A stretch of 64,000 nucleotides of DNA from Paraglaciecola arctica BSs20135 (GCF_000314995.1 NZ_BAEO01000025.1:1-64000); one strand, 5' to 3'. Positions 1 through 8,296 are shown, numbered from the stretch's first letter. The notes: a model not told the origin generated them from the letters alone. Translations and numbers: made by a program.

Positions 1-33
1 CTCTGTGGTGAATATTATTTTATCTTTACGCAT

Positions 34-63
34 AAAAAAACGGCCTCAAAAGAGGCCATTTTT
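34..63 (-). terminator. Rho-independent terminator, DUF3718 gene
   Basis: A perfect 6-bp stem (GGCCTC/GAGGCC) with a 4-nt loop is flanked by A-runs on one side and T-runs on the other, so it could work in both directions. It lies about 80 bp past the stop of the minus-strand DUF3718 gene. What lies to its left is outside the window. Confidence 0.85.
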
Positions 64-145
64 AAAAGGTGAGCAGGATAAGCTACTCACCTACCATGTT
101 GAACTTTTAGTTCGTTCGCGAACAATTCTTTACGAAGCTCGAAGC

Positions 146-541
146 TTATATTCTGTCGTTAAGTGCAGCAACTATTGGTGATGCATCTAAACCATTCTCA
201 GAAGCCCAAGCTAATACTGTTTTGCCGTCACTTTCTGGTGAGCTTAAGTCACCTTTAGGCATTTTCTTGACCATCAAGGTACCTGTTTCAACTGCGCCGT
301 TAAGCATAGCTGTACGAATAAGGCTGTTACCACCACAAGAAACACCTGTGTAGTAATCTTTAAGTTTAAGTCTAAAGTCAGACTGAACACGTTTCATTTT
401 TTTACGCAGTTCGCCTTTGTCATCTGCTTTAACAATAGTACAGATGTTTTGTAATGCTTCGCCTACATCAGCTTGAGCATTGCCCGCTGTTAATAAAGAG
501 ATAGTAGCGATAGCGATAGAAGTTTTAACTATTTTCAACAT
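146..541 (-). CDS. DUF3718 family exported protein
   Basis: This 131-residue protein has a clear Sec signal peptide (KIVK, then a hydrophobic stretch, with probable cleavage after NAQA near residue 24). The mature part carries the ICTIVKADDKGELRKK and SCGGNSLIRTAM segments that mark the DUF3718 family, which is common in Alteromonadales and has no known function. Two cysteines (in ICTIV and SCGG) could form a periplasmic disulfide; that is inference. The gene stands alone, with a strong terminator downstream and about 290 bp upstream without a gene in which no promoter was assigned. Confidence 0.75.
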   Translation of the reverse strand: MLKIVKTSIAIATISLLTAGNAQADVGEALQNICTIVKADDKGELRKKMKRVQSDFRLKLKDYYTGVSCGGNSLIRTAMLNGAVETGTLMVKKMPKGDLSSPESDGKTVLAWASENGLDASPIVAALNDRI

Positions 542-827
542 GGTTAAGTTCCTCGGTTGTTATTGTTTTTTGCAGCCGTTGCTGCGTTTTGATGTAGCTA
601 TTAAAAACTATTTGAATTGATTAAAAAATCTGCAAGGTGATACTTAGGTATGGAAAGTGATAACTTTGTGGTTGTTATTCACAGTATTTAGAGGTTAAGC
701 ATTTGAATTTAATGTGTTTTTATCATCTCCCATCCTGGTTTTTAAAATGAAATCCCTAGGGAAAAAATGGAGAAATAGCCCAAACTTTATTGCTTATAAA
801 AACCTGAGCTAGGTATATGGAGTCAGT

Positions 828-1376
828 TTAGCTACATTTCCTAACCGGTGCGGTTTTATCAAAAAAGATTGATATCTCGGCTACAGTGACCCCGAATTTT
901 TTCATATAAGAGCGATTCATCATGCGGTTTTTGTCCATTAGAAACATCCAGTCGTCGACAAACAGGTCATATTCTGTGTCATCAACCGGCACGCGCAAGG
1001 TGTATTGCCAGTTAAAGGCAGTACCTTGTGAGCCGCCTTTAGCTTGCCCGATAACATCTGCTGCTCCACCTGTAACACTGCCATCGTCGGCAATTTGTAA
1101 ATCCCAGATACGGATTTGTTGTTCACCATCATGGTAATAAAAAGTTTCGTGTAATTGACCTTGATTGCCTTGCCAGGTACCTACTATATCTACGCAAAAG
1201 CGTCTAGTTAGTTTGTTTGAGTAGTCTTGTACTATGCCCCATGCAGTAACTTCTCCATCAAAATAGCGGGGTAAATCGAATTCAGGTGTGGTGTTTTCAT
1301 AGTCATCTAGCGAACTGCTACATGACAAAATAAAAGGGGTCATCAGCACTAAGAGCCAATATTTAATTATCGTCAT
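828..1376 (-). CDS. DUF3833 family lipoprotein
   Basis: The frame is open upstream, but the start chosen is the ATG at 1376 (MTIIKYWLL). It overlaps the previous gene's stop as ATGA, and it places a signal sequence ending in the lipobox ILSC at the N-terminus, followed by a serine-rich linker. The remaining roughly 160 residues (FDGEVTAWGIVQD, DWMFLMD, NRSYMKKFGV) match DUF3833. The family is found beside Cfa-type methyltransferases and DUF1365 proteins in ECF sigma/ChrR clusters, as here. It is the last gene of a five-gene minus-strand operon and probably a membrane-anchored periplasmic protein. A role in lipid binding or modification is inferred from the operon only. Confidence 0.8.
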   Translation of the reverse strand: MTIIKYWLLVLMTPFILSCSSSLDDYENTTPEFDLPRYFDGEVTAWGIVQDYSNKLTRRFCVDIVGTWQGNQGQLHETFYYHDGEQQIRIWDLQIADDGSVTGGAADVIGQAKGGSQGTAFNWQYTLRVPVDDTEYDLFVDDWMFLMDKNRMMNRSYMKKFGVTVAEISIFFDKTAPVRKCS

Positions 1377-1900
1377 TTGTTTAATCCTATGAGTTTGTTG
1401 CGCACTTTGGGATAACTGGCCTTTTCGTCTAACCAAATGCGTAAAAAGCTTGAGCCAAAATTTTTGTCAGTAATTTTGCCTATTGTTTTGCCATTAAAGA
1501 AAAATTCGCTGTGTTGGTTTTTACTAACATTTAGTAGAAGGGAATCGCCTTTTTTGATATTTGGGAATATCTCTGTCAGTAGGGGGATCCATGGGGTCCA
1601 TGTTTCTTGTTTAATGCCTAATTTTTGCCACTCTTCTAAGGTTCTTGCAATTAAATCTTCTGAATCAATATCTCTTAAGTAATCGATTCTTAACACTTGT
1701 GGAAATAGCTCCGCTTGGTACTCGCCTGTTTGGTTATATAAACTGGCGTTGTAGATATCCCAAAACACAACTTGTAGTTTGGCTTCACCTACTTTTTTTA
1801 ACTCAAAAAGTGGATTGGCCATGGCAACCCCTGAAAAAGCTACAGTGTTTAATACAACTAAAAGCCAAAAAATGTTGGATTTAGGAGATAGATATTGCAT
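1373..1900 (-). CDS. Chalcone isomerase-like exported protein
   Basis: This 175-residue protein has a signal peptide (hydrophobic residues 10-28, cleavage near VAMA-NPL). The rest matches the bacterial chalcone-isomerase-like family: VGEAKLQVVFWDIYNASLY near the start, the YLRDIDSEDLIARTLEEW helix, and FFNGKTIGKITD followed by FLRIWLDE. The fold binds fatty acids in plant relatives, which fits a place between a fatty-acyl methyltransferase and a lipoprotein, but no reaction is established for the bacterial members. It lies 14 bp after the cfa-like gene and overlaps the DUF3833 gene by 4 bp, so the genes are probably translationally coupled. Confidence 0.8.
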   Translation of the reverse strand: MQYLSPKSNIFWLLVVLNTVAFSGVAMANPLFELKKVGEAKLQVVFWDIYNASLYNQTGEYQAELFPQVLRIDYLRDIDSEDLIARTLEEWQKLGIKQETWTPWIPLLTEIFPNIKKGDSLLLNVSKNQHSEFFFNGKTIGKITDKNFGSSFLRIWLDEKASYPKVRNKLIGLNK

Positions 1901-1914
1901 GTTATTCCCAATCT

Positions 1915-3168
1915 CTAACGACTAATATTGTTTGTGAATGCAGGTTTGCTGATCACCAATTGCACAGTGCTGATGGTGCGCTCTAAAAAGCCGCCTTCGC
2001 AGTAACTAAAGTAATAACGCCACATATTCATAAAACGATCGTCGTAACCGTCTTTAGCCAAGGGCTCTTTATTTTCGAGTAGTTTGTGATGCCAATCTTT
2101 TAGTGTACGAGCGTAATCAAGCCCGATATCGTGAAGATCGCGGATCATCAAGTCTGTATGTTTTCTCAAATGTTGATTAATTAACAGCTGTGAAGGTAAG
2201 AAACCACCAGGAAAAATATGCTTCTGAATGAAGTCGACACTTTTACTGTAGCTGTCTAAACGGTGGTCGCTGATAGTGATCGCTTGCAATACCATCAAAC
2301 CTTGGTCTTTTAACAGGCTCGAACATTTTTTAAAGAAAGTAGGTAGGTACTCTTTACCTACGGCTTCAATCATTTCAATAGACACTAACTTGTCATACTT
2401 TCCTTCGAGTAATCTGTAGTCTTCTTTCAACAGAGTGATCCTGTCTTGTAAACCTTCTTTATTGATTAAATTTTCAGTGTATTGATGTTGTTCTTCTGAA
2501 ATGGTTGTGGTGGTGACTTTACAGCCATAATTTTTAGCTGCAAATATGGCCAAACCGCCCCAGCCAGTGCCTATTTCGATTAAATGGTCTTCAGGGACCA
2601 ATTGCAACTTGTCACAAATTGCCCGTAGTTTTGTGGTCTGAGCTTGAGCCAGAGTGCTGTCTTGTGATGGGTAGATAGCCGCAGAATACATCATGCTGTC
2701 ATCAAGAAATCGGCTATAGAGTTTGTTGCCTAAGTCGTAATGGGCAGCAATGTTTTTCTTTGAACCTGTTGTCGAGTTTTTGTTAGCAAGGTGGCTAATT
2801 TTACGAATTGGGAAAGATAACCACTGCATTTTGGCCTCCCAACTATCGAGCAAAGGTAAGTTGCGCGCGAAAACTCGAATGACGTTGGTTAAATTTGGAG
2901 TAGTCCATAGGCCTTCTGAAAATGTTTCGCCCGAGGCTATGCTGCCACCAAACAATAAACTTTGGTAAACACTTAAACATTGGATATCAATTTCAGCATG
3001 TAAGTCAGAGTCTTTTTGGCCAAAGGTATCCACCAAAACGCCTTGTTCTTTAATCACCATCTGACCTTGTGGCAAGCTGGCAAACACTTTGAGCATAATG
3101 GTTCTGCACAGCTTGTGCTGCCACGATAAGCTTGAAGACTCAACTAATATTTGTTCTACGTTTGGCAT
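1915..3168 (-). CDS. Cyclopropane-fatty-acyl-phospholipid synthase family methyltransferase
   Basis: This 417-residue SAM-dependent methyltransferase acts on unsaturated acyl chains of membrane phospholipids. Visible are the Cfa signature IAAHYDLGNKLYSRFLD (about 138-155), YSAAIYP, the SAM-binding loop EIGTGWGGLAIFAAK (about 196-210), the SIEMIEAVG segment and the HIFPGG turn. E. coli Cfa is 382 residues long. ECF-linked paralogues of this type often make products other than simple cyclopropanes: in Rhodobacter sphaeroides, genes under sigma-E/ChrR control are needed for methylated and furan fatty acids. Which product is made here is not known. It is the third gene of the FAD oxidoreductase-DUF1365-cfa operon and starts 2 bp after DUF1365 ends. 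Confidence 0.9.
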   Translation of the reverse strand: MPNVEQILVESSSLSWQHKLCRTIMLKVFASLPQGQMVIKEQGVLVDTFGQKDSDLHAEIDIQCLSVYQSLLFGGSIASGETFSEGLWTTPNLTNVIRVFARNLPLLDSWEAKMQWLSFPIRKISHLANKNSTTGSKKNIAAHYDLGNKLYSRFLDDSMMYSAAIYPSQDSTLAQAQTTKLRAICDKLQLVPEDHLIEIGTGWGGLAIFAAKNYGCKVTTTTISEEQHQYTENLINKEGLQDRITLLKEDYRLLEGKYDKLVSIEMIEAVGKEYLPTFFKKCSSLLKDQGLMVLQAITISDHRLDSYSKSVDFIQKHIFPGGFLPSQLLINQHLRKHTDLMIRDLHDIGLDYARTLKDWHHKLLENKEPLAKDGYDDRFMNMWRYYFSYCEGGFLERTISTVQLVISKPAFTNNISR

Positions 3169-3170
3169 AG

Positions 3171-3899
3171 TTATTTTTTACCTTGTACTGAGTGGGAATA
3201 AAAAGGCACGCCTTTTATAAATAATTTGAGGGCTTGCCAATAAATACCAAAGACGGTTTTTAACGTCATGCTAGGAATACTAAGTAATACGTTAAAAAGG
3301 CTTTTTGAGTTCAGTTCAACTCGTGACAAATTAAGACTAGCAACAAAATGTTTGACGTCTTTGTGGCAAGAAAGAGTGAGTTTTAGTGAGTCATCTGGTT
3401 GTGAAATTTTCCACTTATACTGCATATCCATTGGATTAAACGGTGATACATGTAAGGCTTTCGCAGAATCATCTTGTTTGGCTAAATCAACCAAATAACA
3501 ATGCCTTTCATTCCAAGGTGTATTGCTCACTTCAGCTAATAAGTGACTAAAAGTACCATCATCTTGCTGTAAATAATAAAAATTGACTGGACTAAAGTAC
3601 AAACCAAAAGTCCGTGTTTGTCCGAGTAAATAAACGCTACCTGTGAGTGGCTCTTGTGCCAGTTCTGACATTTTATGGAGTACTGATTGTTTCAAAGGTA
3701 TAGCGGCATTACCTAAGTAATCGCTGCGTTTAAAGCGTATTGGCGCCCATGATTTAGATGAAAATCCTTTAACTTGGGTTTCAATTAAATCTATTTCATC
3801 AAGGTTTAACCAGAGTAAAAATATCTGATAACTAAAGGCATGTTTTTTAGGTACCAATCGACTGTGAAATACACTTCCTTTATATATAGCGCTTAACAT
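3171..3899 (-). CDS. DUF1365 family protein
   Basis: This 242-residue protein matches DUF1365. Conserved features are SAIYKGSVFHSRLVPKKHAFSY at the N-terminus (H12, R14, H20), the FGLYFSPVNFYY motif, EVSNTPWNERHCYLV, and HVSPFNPMDMQYKW. DUF1365 proteins almost always sit between an FAD amine oxidase and a Cfa-like methyltransferase, and no biochemical function is established. No signal peptide is seen. Its ATG overlaps the stop of the FAD gene (TAATG), and the cfa-like gene follows after 2 bp, so the three are probably made together. Confidence 0.88.
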   Translation of the reverse strand: MLSAIYKGSVFHSRLVPKKHAFSYQIFLLWLNLDEIDLIETQVKGFSSKSWAPIRFKRSDYLGNAAIPLKQSVLHKMSELAQEPLTGSVYLLGQTRTFGLYFSPVNFYYLQQDDGTFSHLLAEVSNTPWNERHCYLVDLAKQDDSAKALHVSPFNPMDMQYKWKISQPDDSLKLTLSCHKDVKHFVASLNLSRVELNSKSLFNVLLSIPSMTLKTVFGIYWQALKLFIKGVPFYSHSVQGKK

Positions 3900-5164
3900 T
3901 AGAGCTGCTCGCCAAATGACTTACACACATCTAAAGCACTGCGAACGCCATCTTCGTGGAAACCGTTGTACCAATATGCGCCGCAAAAATGCATCCCTTG
4001 TTTGCCTGATATTTCTGCCCATCTTGCTTGGGCTGCAATAGTCTGATGATTAAACTGTGGGTGCGCATATTGGTAGCTGCCGAGTATTTTTGCTGGATCA
4101 ATATCTTTAGTGTTGTTTAAGGTCACGCAGAAGGTTGTTGTAGATTCTATGTTTTGCAGAATGTTCATGTTGTAGGTTAATACTGCTGGAGCTTGAGATT
4201 CACCTTCATGGCCTTTTATCAGATAATTCCAACTTGCCCAGGCCAGTTTTCTGACAGGTAAAACGCTGTCATCAGTATGCAGAACCACTTCATTTTTAGC
4301 ATAAGGCATGTCCCCTAAAATTTCTGACTGGCTTGAGCTTGGTGTGGCAAGTAAGGCTAAGGCTTGGTTACTATGACAAGCAAAAATAACCTCATCGAAC
4401 AGATACTCGGTTCCGTCTTGTAAAAGAACTAACTTCTGCTTATCGCTTTCTATTACTGATTTTACTGGGCTATTAAGCTTTATATTATTTTCAAAACCAG
4501 CAATAAGAGGTTTAATGTATTCTCTAGAACCACCAATAATGGAGCGCCACTGGGGCCTGTCTGTGATATTAAGTAGTCCATGATTATTGAAAAAGCGCAG
4601 AAAAAATGTAAAAGGAAAGGCTTTGATATCCTCTAAACTAGTCGACCAAATAGCGGCACACATGGGCAAAATATAGTTGTAGGTGAAGTCGTCACTGAAT
4701 TGATGTTGAATTAGAAACTCATGTAATGTTTTTTTGCCATAATCAGTTTTCTCAGTTGCTGCTTTTTTACATATTTTATTAAATTTCAGAATGTCTCTTA
4801 CTATTCGCCAAAATTTTGGACGAAATACATTTCGCCTTTGAGCAAATAGGCTATTAAGTGTATTACCGTTGTATTCTAGGTTTTGTGAAAGGTTTTTAAC
4901 GCTAAAGCTCATTTCGGTAGCTTGAGATGGCACCCCAATTTTGTTCATTAATTTAATAAAGTTTGGATAGGTCCAATCATTAAAAACAATAAAGCCCGTG
5001 TCTATTGCATAGTGTTTGCCGCTCACTTCCACATCTTTAGTAGCGGTATGGCCACCAATATAGTTATTTGCTTCAAAAATAGTCAGGTCATGATGCTGGT
5101 GGAGTAGATGTCCACAAGTAAGCCCTGAAATTCCTGAACCTATTATTGCAATCTTTTTACCCAT
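3899..5164 (-). CDS. FAD-dependent amine oxidase/desaturase-like protein (NAD(P)-binding Rossmann)
   Basis: The protein opens with the dinucleotide-binding motif IAIIGSGISGLTCG and an acidic second strand (LTIFEANNYIGGHTAT). Its C-terminus holds the FAD contact GKQGMHFCGAYWYNGFHEDG. It belongs to the amine-oxidase-like flavoprotein family that includes phytoene desaturase relatives. The open frame extends to 5197, but the ATG at 5164 (MGKKIAIIGSG) is preferred: AGGA lies 6 nt upstream, and the Rossmann motif then starts at residue 5 as is usual. First gene of the five-gene operon, 80 nt after the -10 of an ECF-type promoter. A role in oxidising an acyl chain made by the Cfa-like enzyme is inferred from context. 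Confidence 0.87.
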   Translation of the reverse strand: MGKKIAIIGSGISGLTCGHLLHQHHDLTIFEANNYIGGHTATKDVEVSGKHYAIDTGFIVFNDWTYPNFIKLMNKIGVPSQATEMSFSVKNLSQNLEYNGNTLNSLFAQRRNVFRPKFWRIVRDILKFNKICKKAATEKTDYGKKTLHEFLIQHQFSDDFTYNYILPMCAAIWSTSLEDIKAFPFTFFLRFFNNHGLLNITDRPQWRSIIGGSREYIKPLIAGFENNIKLNSPVKSVIESDKQKLVLLQDGTEYLFDEVIFACHSNQALALLATPSSSQSEILGDMPYAKNEVVLHTDDSVLPVRKLAWASWNYLIKGHEGESQAPAVLTYNMNILQNIESTTTFCVTLNNTKDIDPAKILGSYQYAHPQFNHQTIAAQARWAEISGKQGMHFCGAYWYNGFHEDGVRSALDVCKSFGEQL

Positions 5165-5244
5165 GTTTGTCCTGTAATTTATTCTGTAGTGGGTCAACGC
5201 ATTTTAAATACGCTGCGCAATGACGACTCATTTTCTGATGATAA

Positions 5245-5274
5245 TAGATACCTAAATTAGCAAACTAGAGATCA
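5245..5274 (-). promoter_or_regulatory. ECF-sigma (ChrR-linked) type promoter for the FAD/DUF1365/cfa operon
   Basis: On the minus strand, TGATCT (-35, complement of 5269-5274) is followed by exactly 18 nt and TATCTA (-10, complement of 5245-5250). Transcription would start near 5238 and leave a leader of about 74 nt. The -35 and the 18-nt spacer match two other sites, ahead of the LON gene and the sigma gene. The -35 also resembles the TGATCC element known for the sigma-E/ChrR pair of Rhodobacter. Confidence 0.6.
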
Positions 5275-5303
5275 CTTAATAGCTGAATTTTATTTTTTAT
5301 TTT

Positions 5304-5333
5304 CGATCTAAAACTGATAATCAGAAGTATTAA
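5304..5333 (+). promoter_or_regulatory. ECF-sigma type promoter for the LON-domain gene
   Basis: CGATCT (5304-5309), an 18-nt spacer and TATTAA (5328-5333) repeat the pattern of the divergent promoter 30 bp away. The expected start near 5339 leaves a 35-nt leader before the ATG at 5374. The -35 begins with C rather than T, so it may be weaker. Confidence 0.5.
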
Positions 5334-5373
5334 CAACCATTGAACACACAGAACACACAAAGTTAGCCTTTAT

Positions 5374-5952
5374 ATGAACTCTTATTTCGAGACCCCTTTA
5401 TTTCCGCTGTCGGCACATTTATTGCCAGGTGGAAGAATGTTATTGAGAATATTCGAACCTAGATACGTGCGTATGGTGAAAGAAGCATGTGCGGCTGAAA
5501 CGGGGTTTGGGATGTGTATGTTGAATGCCCAAGGAGACAAAGAGCAAAACCAGCATATATATTCTATAGGCACTTACGTAAAGGTAATAGATTTTGATTT
5601 GTTGGATGATGGCTTCTTAGGCGTCATTGTTGAGGGACAAAAATGTTTTGAAATTATGTCTATAACCACCGAAACTGATGAGTTAAGGATAGGTAAATGT
5701 ATTTGGTTAGCAGAATGGTCTACGCAGTCTACAGAGCAATCCATTGCGCCAATTGATGAAAGGTTAATGGATGTTTTTGATAAGTATCCAGAACTACAAA
5801 GCTTATACCAAAATCCCAAATTTAATGATCCCATATGGGTGATTTATCGCTGGTTGGAATTATTACCAGTTGATGCTGAGAAAAAACAACAATTTTTGCA
5901 ACAAAAAGACTGTGTGAAAGCTTTAGATTTTCTGACACAATTGGTTGAGTGA
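5374..5952 (+). CDS. LON peptidase N-terminal (substrate-binding) domain protein
   Basis: This 192-residue protein consists only of a Lon N-terminal-like domain: ETPLFPLSAHLLPGG, LRIFEPRYVRMV, GFGMCML, GTYVKVIDFDLLDDGFLGVIVEG. There is no AAA+ or protease domain, so it is not a protease by itself. Stand-alone LON-domain proteins are known, but their targets mostly are not. It is divergent from the lipid-modification operon, and its TGA stop is also the first three bases of the sigma gene's -35 element, so the LON and sigma genes are closely tied. A role in presenting oxidised or damaged proteins to a protease is a guess. Little Shine-Dalgarno sequence is visible before the ATG. Confidence 0.85.
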   Translation: MNSYFETPLFPLSAHLLPGGRMLLRIFEPRYVRMVKEACAAETGFGMCMLNAQGDKEQNQHIYSIGTYVKVIDFDLLDDGFLGVIVEGQKCFEIMSITTETDELRIGKCIWLAEWSTQSTEQSIAPIDERLMDVFDKYPELQSLYQNPKFNDPIWVIYRWLELLPVDAEKKQQFLQQKDCVKALDFLTQLVE

Positions 5953-5979
5953 TCCTTTAACCAATCAAACTAGTATTAC
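5950..5979 (+). promoter_or_regulatory. Autoregulatory ECF promoter of the sigma factor gene
   Basis: TGATCC (5950-5955), an 18-nt spacer and TATTAC (5974-5979) form the best -35 of the three sites in this locus. The -35 overlaps the TGA stop of the LON gene. The start of transcription would fall at about 5985, which favours the ATG at 6013 over the in-frame TTG at 5986 as the sigma gene's start. Confidence 0.6.
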
Positions 5980-6012
5980 TTACTATTGTCAATTTTTCGA
6001 TGGTGTAAGCAA

Positions 6013-6627
6013 ATGTTAGTTGGAATATCTCTGGAAACGAAGCAAATTAATTCCATTAAACCAATAGAATGTGCTGAAGAAATGTCTGGATATTTACGTA
6101 TAGTAGCGAGTGATCGTTGTAAGCTGTCGTTTTCCAAGATCTTTAGTTACTTTGCACCCCGTTTACGTTCATATGCGCTAAAACAAATGGGTAACGAAGC
6201 CCTTGCAATGGAGCTAGTGCAAGACACTATGTCTAATGTATGGCAAAAATCTCATCTGTTTAACTCTGAAAAAGGCTCGCCTTCTACTTGGATTTTCACT
6301 ATCGCAAGAAATCTTCGATTCGATATGCTCAGGAAGCAGAGAAATCGCAAGGAAGATGTGTGCTCAGATGACCTTTGGCCTATTTTGTGTGAACAAACGC
6401 CAGACGCAAATGAGGTATCTTTAGATCATCAAGTGACTATGGATGAGATTGGGGTATTACTTGATACCTTGCCTGAAAAACAAAAGTTGGTGATTGAAGC
6501 GATTTATATAGACGGTAAATCCCAGCAAGAAGTTGCGGACGAATTCGATATTCCACTAGGAACAGTAAAATCTAGAACCAGACTTGCATTACAACGTTTA
6601 AAAGAGATGTTAAAAGACGATGATTAG
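6013..6627 (+). CDS. ECF RNA polymerase sigma factor (RpoE/ChrR-partner type)
   Basis: This is a group 4 sigma-70 factor. Region 2 is visible from LSFSKIFSYFAPRLRSYALKQ through LVQDTMSNVWQKSHLF and STWIFTIARNLRFDMLRK. Region 4 ends in the helix-turn-helix QQEVADEFDIPLGTVKSRTRLALQRLK. The frame opens at a TTG at 5986, which would lie at the predicted transcription start, so the ATG at 6013 is chosen. The ATG at 6082, just before region 2, is also possible. The gene overlaps the anti-sigma gene by 8 bp, the usual arrangement for a sigma factor held inactive by its partner. Rhodobacter homologues respond to singlet oxygen and organic hydroperoxides; here the signal is inferred to be photo-oxidative stress. 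Confidence 0.88.
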   Translation: MLVGISLETKQINSIKPIECAEEMSGYLRIVASDRCKLSFSKIFSYFAPRLRSYALKQMGNEALAMELVQDTMSNVWQKSHLFNSEKGSPSTWIFTIARNLRFDMLRKQRNRKEDVCSDDLWPILCEQTPDANEVSLDHQVTMDEIGVLLDTLPEKQKLVIEAIYIDGKSQQEVADEFDIPLGTVKSRTRLALQRLKEMLKDDD

Positions 6628-7291
6628 TTTTCACCCCAAATACACAGATTTACAAGCATTTTCGGCAGGTAACTGTAATACCGCCATGGCTTTGATGATT
6701 TCTGCCCACCTTGATATGTGCCAGCAATGTCATCATGACTGTATTGATATTCAATCTGAATTAGCAGCTGATTTATTTTCTTTGTCGACACCCACTGCTC
6801 CTTTAGATAGCCAATATCTTGCTATGATGTCAAATATTACAGATTTACCTGTTGCTAAGTCTATAGTAAATGAGGCCATTAATACCTCGATTGAACTTGA
6901 TGGCAAGTATTTTGAATTGCCTAGAGTTTTAAGACGGCATGTTAAAAATACTGGTAATTGGTCACGCTTGCTCGGTAAAGTGTGGCAAGCGCCGGTGGAA
7001 TTAGGCGATATTGGTAAAGCTAATTTTATCTATATGGAAAAGGGTGGTCGTGTACCAGAGCATACCCATAGAGGTTCTGAGATGACTTTAGTGGTTGATG
7101 GTCAATACAACGATGGTATTGCAGAATACGACTGTGGTGATTTCACTATTATGAATAACCAACATAAACATTTACCTCACTCTGAGGCAGACGATGGTTG
7201 TTTAGTTTTTACTATAGTTGATCAACCGCTACATTTTACCGCGGGAATTGCTCGATTGTTAAATCCCTTTAGCCATTTATTTTTTAAGTAA
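6620..7291 (+). CDS. chrR: ChrR-like zinc-binding anti-sigma factor with cupin domain
   Basis: The N-terminal anti-sigma domain carries the zinc ligands of the ZAS family: H5, H30, C34 and C37 (HLDMCQQC), matching the H/H-C-C set of Rhodobacter ChrR. The C-terminal half is a cupin with EHTHRGSEMTLVVDG and NQHKHLPHSEADDG, supplying the His/Glu metal set. The domain order and the 223-residue length match ChrR (213 residues in Rhodobacter). It is co-transcribed with the sigma gene through an ATGATTAG overlap and is followed by a strong terminator. By family knowledge the zinc domain binds the sigma factor and the cupin is needed to release it on stress; the sensing chemistry has not been shown for this protein. 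Confidence 0.9.
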   Translation: MISFHPKYTDLQAFSAGNCNTAMALMISAHLDMCQQCHHDCIDIQSELAADLFSLSTPTAPLDSQYLAMMSNITDLPVAKSIVNEAINTSIELDGKYFELPRVLRRHVKNTGNWSRLLGKVWQAPVELGDIGKANFIYMEKGGRVPEHTHRGSEMTLVVDGQYNDGIAEYDCGDFTIMNNQHKHLPHSEADDGCLVFTIVDQPLHFTAGIARLLNPFSHLFFK

Positions 7292-7306
7292 AGTTATTTC
7301 AATCCA

Positions 7307-7338
7307 AAAAAAAAACGCGCTGAAAGCGCGTTTTTTTA
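7307..7338. terminator. Bidirectional terminator between chrR and bamD
   Basis: A 6-bp stem (ACGCGC/GCGCGT) with a TGAAA loop is bounded by an A-run on the left and a T-run on the right. It sits between two convergent genes, so it can end transcription from both. Confidence 0.9.
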
Positions 7339-7351
7339 TGTTTTGAGCTTA

Positions 7352-8125
7352 TTAACTAATAAAACTGCTTTCTGGATAATTCAGTTTAAGAGTTCTCATT
7401 GCATTGTTTTTTAAGTCATCTAGCTTAAGTTGATCGTAACATTCAACCATAATTTCTAGCGCTTCTTGCACATGGCTAGTATCCGGATAATGCTCAATCA
7501 CAAACCTGCCACGATTAGCTGCTGCGACATAAGCATCGCGTCGCATATAATAACGGGCAATGGAAATTTCGTATTTCGCTAATCGACTTTTGATATGCAA
7601 CATACGCTTTTGCGCATCTGCTGCGTATTTGCTATTTGGGTATTTCTCAATCAAACGCCTAAAATCGTTAAATGCTTGACGAGAGTTAGTAGGATCTCGG
7701 TCAGACCTGTCAATACCTACTAATTCTTGGAACAGGTTACTATCCACTTCCATATTAGTGAGACCACGCATATATATTGCGTAGTCAACATCTGAGTGGT
7801 TAGGATTGAGTCGAGTGAATCGGTCAATAGTGGCCAAAGCCTGATCTGTTTTACCCGTTTTATAATAACCGTATATAAGGTCTAATTGGACTTGATTTGA
7901 CAAAGGTCCAAACGGATAACGTGAATCCAATGCACTTAAGGTTTCAGTTGCTGCGTTAAAGTTTCCAAGACGCATTTTTTCTTTTGCGTCGTCATATAGA
8001 CTTTGGGCACTTCTGTTGCGTAGGACTAAATCGACATCTTCGTCCTCTGGGGCTGATGAACATCCAGCCACAACAACTAAAACACTGCTTAATATAATAT
8101 TTCTAAGGTTGATTTTACTGATCAT
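7352..8125 (-). CDS. bamD: Outer membrane assembly lipoprotein BamD
   Basis: BamD is the essential lipoprotein of the BAM complex that inserts beta-barrel proteins into the outer membrane. The N-terminus is a lipoprotein signal ending in VAGC (Cys near residue 22). The rest is TPR-like repeats: AQSLYDDAKEKMRLGNFNAA, SRYPFGPLSNQVQLDLIYGYYKTG, and SKYAADAQKRMLHIKSRLAKYE. The 257-residue length fits (E. coli 245). It is divergent from rluD, the same arrangement as in many gammaproteobacteria. Confidence 0.95.
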   Translation of the reverse strand: MISKINLRNIILSSVLVVVAGCSSAPEDEDVDLVLRNRSAQSLYDDAKEKMRLGNFNAATETLSALDSRYPFGPLSNQVQLDLIYGYYKTGKTDQALATIDRFTRLNPNHSDVDYAIYMRGLTNMEVDSNLFQELVGIDRSDRDPTNSRQAFNDFRRLIEKYPNSKYAADAQKRMLHIKSRLAKYEISIARYYMRRDAYVAAANRGRFVIEHYPDTSHVQEALEIMVECYDQLKLDDLKNNAMRTLKLNYPESSFIS

Positions 8126-8296
8126 ATGCTCTTATTTACTCTCATTTCTAATTCGATTGATGATGCATGATTCATTAGGGGTAAAAATCCGTTAGAATAG
8201 TGTTTTACCAAATCGATAACTGCAGCGCATTCTACCCTAGCAAATTGGGCTATGCACATATAAATCGTTACGAAACACATTCAGGATGTTTAATGC

